This document shows positions 53,701 through 62,545 of a stretch of 64,000 nucleotides of DNA, in pieces (positions within the stretch are counted from its first letter, which is position 1; each line of letters starts with the position of its first letter). This DNA is from Dicaeum eximium (taxonomy: Eukaryota > Chordata > Aves > Passeriformes > Dicaeidae). A program made the translations under genes and the position numbers. A model generated the notes under the pieces. The model ran no database searches. It saw only the letters and a program-made list of their open reading frames with translations, and was not told the origin of the DNA. The stretch is from contig VWZP01008566.1 of the NCBI GenBank assembly GCA_013396995.1, forward strand, positions 62,001-126,000, given 5' to 3'.

Positions 53701-56700
53701 GAGTCAATTTCAAACACTTTTTCCCACTCATACATTTAGAGGGAAAACCTGGGATTCCACATGAAACAATGTATTTTATAATCCTCTTGCCCCTTGGTGT
53801 TTCTTTGCATATATGGCTTTGAAGCAATTCCTAACACATTGTCTACTCTCTCAACATCTTCTCTCCTTCTTTGGGAAACTATGAAGTGAAATAACACCCC
53901 TAAAACTTAAAATAACTTCTTTATGCTTTAGCACAAAACGATGAGATTACAGAATTATCTATCTTCCAAAGGTGTTTTTTCCAATAAAGCTTTCACAGTT
54001 ACATTGGTAACTGTGATAATTTCCCAACTAATGAACTAAGGACAGGCATTTATAAAGTGCTTAGATACATTAAAGAATATTGTATCATATCTCAGAAGGT
54101 TTGGGCATATGAGTAGGTTGGAAGTTAAAAAAACAGGTCTAGTTCCACCTCCATGACATAGAACACATAGGTTTTGTCACAAATCTGACCCAAGTTACAG
54201 ATGTAATCGTACATGATGAATACCACAGTATTTTGCAGCTGCCTACTTCTCACTCTTCTGCCTTCACAAAACCAAACCACTAGGCTTTGTTTTTCAAACT
54301 TTAAATAGTACTCCTATGTACTGGACATCTTCTGTTTCAAGTCTATTAACTGGGGTTTTTTTTGAATAAAATCACACATAGCATTTATTCAAAATGAGAA
54401 CTCTACTACTATCCATAAATGTAACAGTAGAATACTCCATTCTAAATGGGACCAAGAGTACAAGGCAGGGAAAATTACATGTCAAACTATAAGCCTTACC
54501 ATTTCCCGTCTTCTTTCTTCTTCCCTCTCGGCCTCTTTTTCATATTCTCGACTTTTTTTTCGTTCTCTGATTTCCCAGTTTTTAAGACGCTGCAACAGAA
54601 AAAAACACACTTCACTCTTCAAGAACATTAAGAACAGCGGTACTACTTGAAAGTTAGTTTGTTGTTTAAAATAAGTGTACTATTAAAAATTTGCATAATT
54701 TAAATTCAAAACATCAGAATAAAAAGTCTGTTTTGACAGTGACTAACATTCTGCCCCAGATCATGTACTCAAAGGATTAAAAACATATTTAGGAAAAGGA
54801 GAATTATGTATTTTATACTAGAGGACTTGTTATCAACTCTCAGAAACATTTTTTTATTGTAAGAACCTTAAAAATTCCAACCTACCTCTTGATATGCAGC
54901 TTCCTTTTCACGCAGTTTCCTCTCCAGTTTTCGTCGTTCGTAGGCATCTTCTTCATCTTCTTCTCTGTCTCGCTTCTTATCCTTTTCCCGTTCTCGTTCC
55001 CGTTCTCTTTCCCGCTCCCGTTCTCTTTCCCGTTCCCTCTCGCGCTCTCGTTCTCTTTCCCTCTCACGCTCTCGTTCTCTTTCCCTGTCTCTGCTTTTTT
55101 CTCTGACAGAAGAAAAAAAGTCCCAAAGTTCAGTACAGAGCCTTCCTCTCCATTCAATCAAATGATTAATAGCATCTTAGAGGTTATTTTTCCTCTGCAG
55201 TTGTAGAAGATCATTAGCTGGTATAGAAATGGGCATAAAATCACTACAAGTAGTTGTTTGAATGCTAACCCTTAAATAGCAATATCTACAGAAACTAAGC
55301 ATGAGCATATGGCAATTTCTTATCAGACTGTGTTAGCAGTTTCCACAGCCAAAACCACCAGAAATAAAGGGTATCCTTAACAAATCTTGCATGTTTATGT
55401 GGTTTACAGACAATTTTAACACTTCTGACAAAATGATTTAATGTGAAAGCAGCACTTGGAATATGATGTGAATAATTATAGCTTGAAAGAGTAATCCTCT
55501 TGCTTTTACTAAAAAACCCCACAATCCAAACAAAAACCCCAACCCAAACCAAATGAAAAAATCCCCCCAAAATCCAACCAAGAAGCCACCACGTAACAAA
55601 GAAAATTATAAAAACTGCTTAAGCTAAGAAATACCACAAACATAAGATAACCTTAAGCAGGAATAAAGCTAATAATGAACAACAGGAGATATTTGAGACA
55701 AAACCAGTATGCTTAAATCATAATTGGAGAGTTGCATATTGCAGTTTTTATATGTGCTGTGGGGGAAATCAAATATTCTCCCAGTATGGATTTCCTGCTG
55801 TTACTCTGATCTTCCACAAGGATCATTCTCTTCTGAATGGCAGCTGATGTACTGAACAATATGCCTTTAGTAAACAGCACTAAGAAAAAGAGAAATAAAT
55901 AGCAACTGAAGTCCATTTACCTTGATCTGCTCCGATCCTTGTTACGATCTGAACTCCTTTCACGATCTCTGTCACGGTCTCTGTCTCGTTCACGGTCTCT
56001 GTCTCGGTCCTTAGTTCGGTCACGATCCCTATCTCGCTCCCGTTCACGCTCCCGTTCCTTCTCCTTCTCTCGTTCACGTTCCCTTTCTCTTTCACGCTCC
56101 CTCCTTTCTCGTTCACGCTCCCGTTCCCTTTCTCTTTCTCTGCGTTCTTTTTCAATTTCCTGTCTTTCTTTCTCCTTTTTGCCTTTTTCCTCCTCCAGTT
56201 TCTAAAAACCAACAAGAGAACTTTCACAGTTAATTCTGTAGTTACACAAACTGGATATTCCCGACGCAACACACAAGGCTGGTAATGGAAATACCAAAAC
56301 CGCCACTAATTTTAAAACATTAAATAGGGTTTGGTGGGTATTTTTTGGAACTCTTAAGTATGAAATCAAAATGCAGCAATCACAAGACTAAGTTTCGTGC
56401 AAAAGCACAGATCTACACAGACCAGCAATCTCCAACCTTAGCAGAGTAGGGCTGGCCTTGTATTATGAGCTGACTAAACTGCACACTCAGTGTGCACTAC
56501 CAGTCATGGCTCAGGTGGGACTCAAATTCCACTGGCCTTATAAGCCAGTTGGGTACAAGTAAAGTCAACTTCCAGCTGATAAAATTAACTCTGTTCAATT
56601 AAGAAAATACATTTCAGTGGGATGCTACTGGGACAGTGAGTTGTTCCCCATAAAGGCTTGGCACACCAAAACCATCCTAGATGAAAACTCGGGTAAAGAA

Positions 56701-59700
56701 ATACATCCACTTACACACGGTGCATGTGGTTAAACAGTGAAGAAAACTGTCACTTTTCCCCTTTTCCCTCCCTAAAAATGTTCTAAGTGTTCATTGGTAA
56801 GAACTGGACTCTGCAGAATGGAATCTTTACTTCCACCACTGCAAGATGGAGACAGTTAAAAAAAGGTTGGAAATAGCTCTTTTGAAACACAGAAACTAAA
56901 GGTTACCTGCTACAGTTTTACTAAAAATTGTACAAAATTGCCACTTTTTTTTCATATAGAAACAGTTCTTATGACCAGAATTCCTATAAGACAATAGAAA
57001 ATACATCAACAGAATGATAGATAAATCCATCCTTGGAAGCAATTGTTATGTGTTAACTTACAGATGCTGTGCTAGGACATGGACCGCCAACACTGGATTA
57101 ACCTTGCCTATTAGCTATGTTTCTGGGAGGAAGAGCAAGTACACGGTTCACAAATATACCAAATAACAACCAAATATACCAAATTTCAACCTGATGGATG
57201 CAAGAATACCACTTTTTGAACAAATATTGAGCAGAATAAACAGGTTTATCCCCTTTGGCTCCACATTTACCACCACTGAAATGAAATTAAAAACTGGAAC
57301 AATCAAACAGCATTTTCTCTGGTTTGTGTTTTTTTTTGTTCTTTTCTTTTAAACAAAGCATTTAAGACAACTTTAAAAAGCAATCTTACCTGATTAGTGT
57401 TCTTCTGCCATAGGCACAGGGACCAGAGAACCGACAAAGGATTACAGAAATAAAGCTAATTCACTAGTGATTAATGTATCCATTAATGTATCTATGCTGC
57501 ATTGATAACACAATACAGGCAAACCCATGTTGGATACATTGAAATCACAAAGGAAAAAGGGACTAAAAATGGTAGGACTTGGTAGAAAACTGATGTAAAA
57601 AAAATAAAACTTAGATCCTATAATATACACTGGGCTGAAAAGCTAATTTCTAAGGACTGTATTATCCAGAAGTTTACAGTGTTAAACCTCAGTAGGGTCA
57701 AATATTAAACTAGGTTGTCAACTCTTAAAAACAACTTACCTCAAATTTCATATACTTTTAAAGAAAGTTTACATACTTAAGTGGTTGATACTTACAGGTT
57801 ATGTTAGATCTTCCAATAGAAATTTCTTTAGTTGAACTCCTGCTTTTTCACCACTCTTAAAAACTTTGTTTATGGTGAAATTTCTCAAGAGAGTGGGTTT
57901 CTTTCTTTTATTAAAAATATATTCACAGAAGTGTAAATACACACACACAAGTTTTGGTATATTAAAATCCTTTTCTTAAGTCCACTTCCTTAAAATCCAA
58001 TTGAAAAAATAAACTGGTGTATTTCTTAATCAAAATCTGACCTCAGTCAACTTCTGTAAACCTAAGTAAAAGGATCTGACAGGGTAATGGGATGGGGACA
58101 GTATCAGATAAACTGAAGTAATGAACAGAAATGAACAGGTAGAAGAATTATAAATCTTACCTTGAGCTCTCTTCAGACTCGTCCGTGCTGTAAATGGACG
58201 CCCCCTGCAATGCTGATACCCTGACAGTCTGTCGTTATTGTTTATAAACTCATACCAAAAACATGCAAAGGTTCACTGTGCTCACTAGCCCGCTGCTAAG
58301 GATTCAACAGCCCCTTTTAAACATAACCAATATACACAAGGACTACTTCCAGTTGATTCTGAATGGTAAGAAACCCAAAACAGCCCCCCAAAAATACAAA
58401 TCAAGGGCAGTGAAATGCCCAACAGCTTCTGAAACAGTGAAGCTTTATTTTTTGTTTATTTTGTTTGCAATTTTAAAAAAAGCATTACTTGTTTGCATTT
58501 TAGTGTCAGTGACAACTTGGGGCTTCGAATTGAACGTAATTCTACTGAAGTTTCACCACTAACCAGTTACACATTGAATTGCTGAGCTTCTCCAGATGAC
58601 TTTTCCTAGATTTTTTTTCCCCAGGTTTCTATCTTGCACAACTTTAAAAAACTGAAAACATGTACATAAAATAACATGTAGTCACCTGTGTTCATACTGA
58701 TAGGGTTGCATGAAAACATGGTACCATCCCCAGTGACTGCATGTGGTAAAGCTGAACAACATGGGCACACTTCACCTTGGTATATCTTCAACATTTTCTT
58801 TAATGTTGATTTGGGGGTATTTTGAAAGAAAAGTGTGTGCTCCAAAGAGCAGTTTGTTGATACTTCCCTAGGCCAAAGACCACTCCAATCTTGTTGGGGA
58901 AAAATTAATACCAACTTTAAGCTAAACATTAAAATAAGAACAACACATGCATAGTTGTGCTCTCCGATCCGCAAGTATCACTTTCCAAAGCAGAAACATT
59001 CACATATGCACTAACATTAGTGGAAACTTCTGTAAGTGGGGACCCTGGGGTGGGACTTGATGTACACAAACATTTCCAAGCCAGTTACCCCTTTGCATAT
59101 TTTTCTGAGGGGGCATCCATAAGTATAATAAAAAACAGAAACTCATACTTACATCCTATTCCATGTTACTTTCCAAGCTGTGAGTTTCATCTTGCATTAG
59201 TCACCATATGATCTCTATCATAATGGTGGGGGTCAATGAATAGATTAGCTTTATGGGAATTTACAGTTCTTCCATGCATCTAAAGTTTGGTAAGTCTGGT
59301 AACCACTGACCTAGTTTTAATCTTCCCCCACTCTTAACTTAGAACTACTAAAATAAAAGACTTTAATTTAATTCACGTTTCATCTCTTCAAAAATCTTGG
59401 ATAATGTTACAAATCTACCTAGAGAAACACACTCAAGTGTATGTCTTATACTGCAGCCCCGTTTAGCCTTCATTATAAATATCTCGACTTAATGTATGTG
59501 TAGCAACTTAAGCTGCCTTTATTCATGCTGAAGTGAGAAGACTGAAAAATACTCAGTAGCAATCGAAGTTTTAGCATAAAGACGTCACGGGCCACTTTAA
59601 CGTGGCAACTGTCTTTTTCTGACTTGTAAAGAGCTACATGTATATTAAACCTAATACAAACATAATTTTAAGTGATATTGCAATGTACTGCTAAATTTTA

Positions 59701-62545
59701 TAATAGTGGTTTTTTGGATTTTGAAAAAGCCTAATTTGTATCAAGTGCAAAAACAAGAATACTACCTTGTGTGTGTCTCTGAATTTACTGATCTCTCTTG
59801 ATATCAGGTCTCTTTTGTCTTCCTCCATTTCTATAGCATTTATATCCTCCTAAAAAACAAGGGGAACAGGAGTAAAAGCATTAACAGCCATCTGTACACA
59901 CACAGGAGAACAAGAGAAAAGCTGAAGGTTAGAAGTGTTCAACCAGTCTTGCAAGAGAAAAATAAAGTCCTTCTGCAGTACCAAACCTGACAGTCTGATG
60001 TTAATGAGTGGAGAAAAAAAAAAAAATCAGATGGACAAGAGTCACAAATCTGGCAACTAGCAGTAAACATAGTCATTGTCAAAGCCTACAATGTAAACGA
60101 ACCTTGGTGATGAGTGGATAAGGTATCAGTGGGGCCACTGGAAATCTGCGGAAAATCTGCGGAAAAATCCACGGAGATTTTTTTTTTTAAAAATTGATTG
60201 CACACTACTCTGAAAAACAATGTTTTGTATGTTTGTACTACAAAGCAATATTGTATTGCTGTGATCTCATTTCTTTGATTCAACAAAGTTACAGAAGAAC
60301 CTCGCTAATTCTCCCTTTGCTGAACTACTTAAAAACATAGTGACGTCTCATGTTAGTAAGACTTCACTGAATTACAAGTGTACTACAGGATATTAGTACG
60401 CTATGGTAGCATCAGAAACAAGGCTAAGCTACACTTGCCAAAATAAATAAGTATATTTGCAGTGGGTATGTCTTGATTTTGTTTACTCGCTAATTCGCAG
60501 AATTTGGTAGATTGCACCTGCTCTTATAGTTAGTGCGAATTAGCGAGGTTCCCCGTGCTTGAAATTGAAAACCAGATTCCACTCACTCTCAGCTCCCCGC
60601 ACACATTTTCAACTCCCCCACAGCAGTCATGCCTTCACCCAGAAGAACTAACAGCCTCTGCAGCTAACACCAGCAGGAGTCATCTCCACACCAAGCTCTT
60701 CAGAGGACAACAGCTCCAAAGCTGGTGAGTTTCCACACCTCCCTCACCGCCCCCACAATATATCTGCATCCACCTTCCCTTTTCCCCCCACCCTCAACAG
60801 TCCTTCTCTCCCCTGTCCTTTATGGACAAGAGAACAACAAGCTAGTACCATCTCTTCACTCCCACCTCTATCCACACAGGCCAAAGATGGCAACTTCCAA
60901 GTTTCTTGTCTTCCTTCCCAGTATTGGAAGGATGATGGGGTGCAATTTCAAGCCACAAGTGCTGTGTATTTTAAAAGAGCTCAGGTGGCTACTGGACTAG
61001 GTCAGATTAGTAAAGTTCTACACAAAACAGAGCTAAGAGTACCTTTTACGCTCTGTTACAGGGACATACTCAGCACCCAGCTCTTCATGATGGCAAAGGT
61101 CTCTTACAATGTTAACTACCTGGCATTATTCATGGCCATATATATGTATATTTACCCACAGGACAATACACATTGTAACAGTGCTTGTAACAAAAAAATA
61201 CAGCTGATAGCATTAGACAGTGACTCATTTGCAAATTGTCATCAAAGAAAACATCATCTCCCAAAGGGAGGGAGAGGAAAGAAAAACAAATTCTCAGCTC
61301 AGCACTTTTATACCTCAGGTTGGCCATGACTAACAACATTGTGGGAACATAGACTTGCTCCCTGAGGGAGATGTTTCTTGCACCACATTTAAACTCCACA
61401 AGCATTTGAAACTGCATCATTGGCTTGCAATAGGTACTTCGCAGAAGACTTAAGTGGGTAAAAATCTTGGTCAAACAATTCTCCAATCTCTTTCATATAA
61501 GGTGCAGAATGGTAGGTGGGAAAGCCCATTTTCCCATGGTTAGAAACTTTGCTGGAAAAGCTAAGTCTGAGTTTGCTTATCCTTGTTCCCCCTTCTCCAT
61601 TTTGTTTTAATCCATAAAAAGGTCATTCATAGAAGCAGGTCTAAACCAGAACATTCATTCCTGCTTAACATGGTTTTTTTCGCATTGCACAAGAGAGGAA
61701 AGCCGGCTGACCAAATCCAGCCAAATTCAGACGTGTTTAAAAGTGATTTTGTATGGCAGGAAGATTACAATATGCCTTTCATCCCTGAACAACCCCTTTG
61801 AGGACATACACAACTAACGAAGTGCTTCCATGTATGGGTACACAGCTGCAACCAGTTGGATCAAGGCACACTACAAGAATGCATACTACAAGCAGAGACA
61901 AGAATTTTGTCAAAAACTACCAAATTTGTGGCATTACAATAGCATCCTGGCACCCACTGGAAGTGGATGATATGCAGGAAGGAACTCTTTACAGTTGTTT
62001 TTTAAGTTCTTATCTGAAAAGCCCTACATGCACATACAGAATAAACTGCGCTAAATTCAGTATTTCCACCTTCAGAGGGATGAAAGGTCGGTTCAGTCCT
62101 GCCCAGATTCAAACCTGTTGTTCCAAGAAGTTTACGTGCTTAAATGCCTAAACCATCCTGAAGGGATGGTGTCTATAACTGACTAGCTTTCAGCTCAAAA
62201 AAAAAAAAAAAAAAAAAAAAAAACTGCTGCTGACATCAATGCTTGTTGATTTGTTTTCTCATCAGAAGTTTAGGTTTAAAGTATTTGCACAAGGTTTGGC
62301 CATTATATAAAGGTGAGTTGAAGAAAAAAAAAATCTGTTTTGTCCAAAATCAAAACACATACGTCCTCCTTCTTTTCCTTTTTCTTCTTCCTGGGGTGAG
62401 AGTCAGATTCCTGGGAGGGGGCATTGAGCTCGCTGGAATATTCTCGTATTAAGACTTCAATGGCCCCTTTAATTATCTGATCTCTTCTCTTCGTTTCCTC
62501 ATCCAGTGCTTCATCATCATCATTTGTTGTCTCCGGTCTGGTGTT
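47650..62545 (-). CDS. RBM25: RBM25 splicing regulator, partial (C-terminal 657 residues)
   Basis: RBM25 is a nuclear RNA-binding protein that associates with the U1 snRNP and exon junction complex and controls alternative splicing, for example of BCL-X. Visible coding exons are 62363-62545, 60103-60156, 59766-59849, 55921-56201, 54886-55102, 54500-54589, 52888-52961, 52021-52171, 51344-51668, 50095-50369, 49545-49643, 48811-48858 and 47650-47742. They sum to 1974 nt in continuous frame. The order is an acidic/Lys-rich linker, the long RE/RD repeat domain, a charged coiled-coil region, an acidic segment with nuclear-localisation-like KRKK and PRKRK clusters, and the PWI nucleic-acid-binding domain (RPWINKKIIEY). 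The first visible residues match human residues near 185, so the proline-rich N-terminus and RRM lie past the right edge. Near-identity to human over PWI and linker makes the call certain. Confidence 0.98.
48811..48858 (-). CDS. RBM25: RBM25 exon: VMAHSSPQSILDDVAM
   Basis: 48 nt, phase 0. The acceptor is TTTCTTTCAG and the donor ATG|GTAAGC. Internal PWI-domain helix, same as human. Confidence 0.97.
49545..49643 (-). CDS. RBM25: RBM25 exon: PWI motif
   Basis: 99 nt, phase 0. The acceptor is TTTTCCCCAG and the donor AAG|GTTCGT, the second GTTCGT donor in this gene. It encodes TLMERRIRPWINKKIIEYIG, with the Pro-Trp-Ile signature, then EEEATLVDFVCSK. Confidence 0.98.
50095..50369 (-). CDS. RBM25: RBM25 exon: basic clusters and start of the PWI domain
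   Basis: 275 nt. The acceptor is TTGGGTTGTAG and the donor TCA|GTAAGT. It encodes NSPNQPNAVKRKKLAVDSVF, DEDSDDVPRKRKLVPLDYGE and HIKSLIEKIPTAKPELFAYP then LDWSIVDS. It contains two basic clusters likely to act in nuclear import and the first helix of the PWI fold. Confidence 0.97.
51344..51668 (-). CDS. RBM25: RBM25 exon: acidic region, followed by a GC-AG intron
   Basis: 325 nt. The acceptor is TTTCACTGTAG. It encodes MEQEAERRRQPQIKQEPESE, Glu-rich runs, PCLKPTLRPISSAPSVSSAS and RPKIGLSLKL, plus the first base of Gly. The 5' splice site is TTGG|GCAAGT, a GC donor with otherwise perfect consensus. The reading frame only works with this donor, because the next exon starts GT-GCC and completes Gly-Ala as in human LGAS. 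Confidence 0.96.
52021..52171 (-). CDS. RBM25: RBM25 exon: charged coiled-coil region
   Basis: 151 nt. The acceptor is TCTTTTATAG and the donor AGG|GTGAGT. It encodes GSALQKRLRDREKEMEADER, then EELEEIRQRLLAEGHPDPDA and ELQR. The human sequence is the same. Confidence 0.98.
52888..52961 (-). CDS. RBM25: RBM25 exon: AKEAKRLKEFLEDYDDD segment
   Basis: 74 nt. The acceptor is TTCATTGCAG and the donor CAG|GTATGT. It encodes AKEAKRLKEFLEDYDDDRDD then PKYY and a split Arg. A frame-shifted message from the 44-nt candidate exon would terminate here. Confidence 0.97.
53155..53199. repeat. TA/CA microsatellite in an RBM25 intron
   Basis: Alternating TATATATATACACACA and CACATATATATAT stretches, interrupted by CATACACCTGCACC. 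Simple repeat. Confidence 0.8.
54500..54589 (-). CDS. RBM25: RBM25 exon: RLKNWEIRERKK segment
   Basis: 90 nt, phase 0 at both ends. The acceptor is CTGTTGCAG and the donor ATG|GTAAGG. It encodes RLKNWEIRERKKSREYEKEA then EREEERRREM, differing from human by Ser for Thr. Confidence 0.97.
54886..55102 (-). CDS. RBM25: RBM25 exon: second part of the RE/RD repeat domain
   Basis: 217 nt. The acceptor is CTTCTGTCAG and the donor GAG|GTAGGT. It encodes EKSRDRE, a run of RE dipeptides, then KDKKRDREEDEEDAYERRKL and REKEAAYQE. The human order is the same. Confidence 0.96.
55921..56201 (-). CDS. RBM25: RBM25 exon: first part of the RE/RD repeat domain
   Basis: 281 nt. The acceptor is GGTTTTTAG and the donor CAAG|GTAAAT. 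It starts KLEEEKGKKEKERQEIEKER and becomes an almost pure RE then RD repeat (RDRDRDRTKDRDRDRERDRD), ending SSDRNKDRSRS with a split Arg codon. The purine repeats leave long chance frames open in other frames and on the plus strand. Confidence 0.96.
57390..57404 (-). CDS. RBM25: Candidate 15-nt in-frame microexon of RBM25 (KNTNQ)
   Basis: The minus strand reads CCCTGTGCCTATGGCAG, then AAGAACACTAATCAG, then GTAAGATTG. The acceptor and donor are both good, the insert is 15 bases, and the flanking exons are phase 0, so KNTNQ would be added between RDTHK and KLEEE just before the RE/RD domain. A UGC lies about ten bases before the acceptor; UGC motifs there mark SRRM4-dependent neural microexons in vertebrates. 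Splice sites and phase are seen; use is inferred. Confidence 0.4.
58161..58204 (-). CDS. RBM25: Candidate 44-nt frame-shifting cassette exon of RBM25
   Basis: The minus strand has GCATTGCAG, then 44 bases beginning GGGGCGTCCATTTAC, then a near-perfect donor (CAAG|GTAAGATT). If included between the 59,766 and 56,201 exons it encodes GASIYSTDESEESS. Because 44 is not a multiple of three, it then shifts the frame. The shifted frame stays open through both repeat exons and reaches a stop in the 52,888-52,961 exon, upstream of several junctions, so the product should be a target of nonsense-mediated decay. The polypyrimidine tract is weak, as in many regulated exons. Not proven. Confidence 0.35.
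59766..59849 (-). CDS. RBM25: RBM25 exon: start of the charged helical region
   Basis: 84 nt. The acceptor is GTTTTTTAG and the donor AAG|GTAGTA. It encodes EDINAIEMEEDKRDLISREI then SKFRDTHK, phase 0 at both ends. The next constitutive exon starts KLEEEKGKK. Confidence 0.97.
60103..60156 (-). CDS. RBM25: RBM25 exon: IFRRFPVAPLIPYPLITK
   Basis: 54 nt encoding an 18-residue segment identical to the human one as I know it. The donor is the unusual AAG|GTTCGT. The acceptor is duplicated: CCGCAG ends the intron and occurs again 11 bases inside the exon (ATTTTCCGCAG). Use of the second copy would remove 11 nt and shift the frame. Confidence 0.96.
60292..60556. mobile_element. Small element with inverted GAACCTCGCTAATTC termini (MITE-like)
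   Basis: The left end, after TA, is CAGAAGAACCTCGCTAATTC (60292-60311). The right end is its inverted copy, TGCGAATTAGCGAGGTTCC (60533-60551). A third, direct copy (ACTCGCTAATTCGCAG) lies at 60485-60500 and forms a 14-base stem with the right copy. Terminal inverted repeats starting CAG after TA, in a piece of about 265 bases with no coding capacity, fit a non-autonomous pogo/Tigger-like DNA transposon. It lies in an RBM25 intron. Family assignment is a guess. Confidence 0.4.
62197..62223 (+). repeat. A27 homopolymer
   Basis: A run of 27 A on the plus strand in the RBM25 intron just below the 62,363 exon. It could be the tail of a decayed retroposon, but no body of one is recognisable upstream. 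Confidence 0.9.
62363..62545 (-). CDS. RBM25: RBM25 exon: linker after the RRM
   Basis: 183 nt, the first visible exon. The acceptor is CCCTAG and the donor GAC|GTATGT. It encodes TRPETTNDDDEALDEETKRR, IKGAIEVLIREYSSELNAPS and a basic tail (PRKKKKEKKED). Human has ARPETVTNDDEEALDEETKR. Confidence 0.97.

Larger units (their letters stand above)
56202..59765. other. RBM25: RBM25 intron upstream of the RE/RD exons
   Basis: About 3.6 kb between the RDTHK and KLEEE exons. It contains the candidate microexon (57390-57404) and the candidate 44-nt exon (58161-58204). No transposon was recognised. Confidence 0.6.

Noticed and set aside
55939..56205. Plus-strand Arg/Ser repeat frame resembling an SR protein
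   Set aside because: It is the antisense of the RBM25 RE/RD repeat; the minus-strand frame has the conserved protein and splice sites.
61130..61486. 118-codon minus-strand frame in an RBM25 intron
   Set aside because: No similarity I recognise and no splice signals in phase with RBM25; length is within chance expectation.
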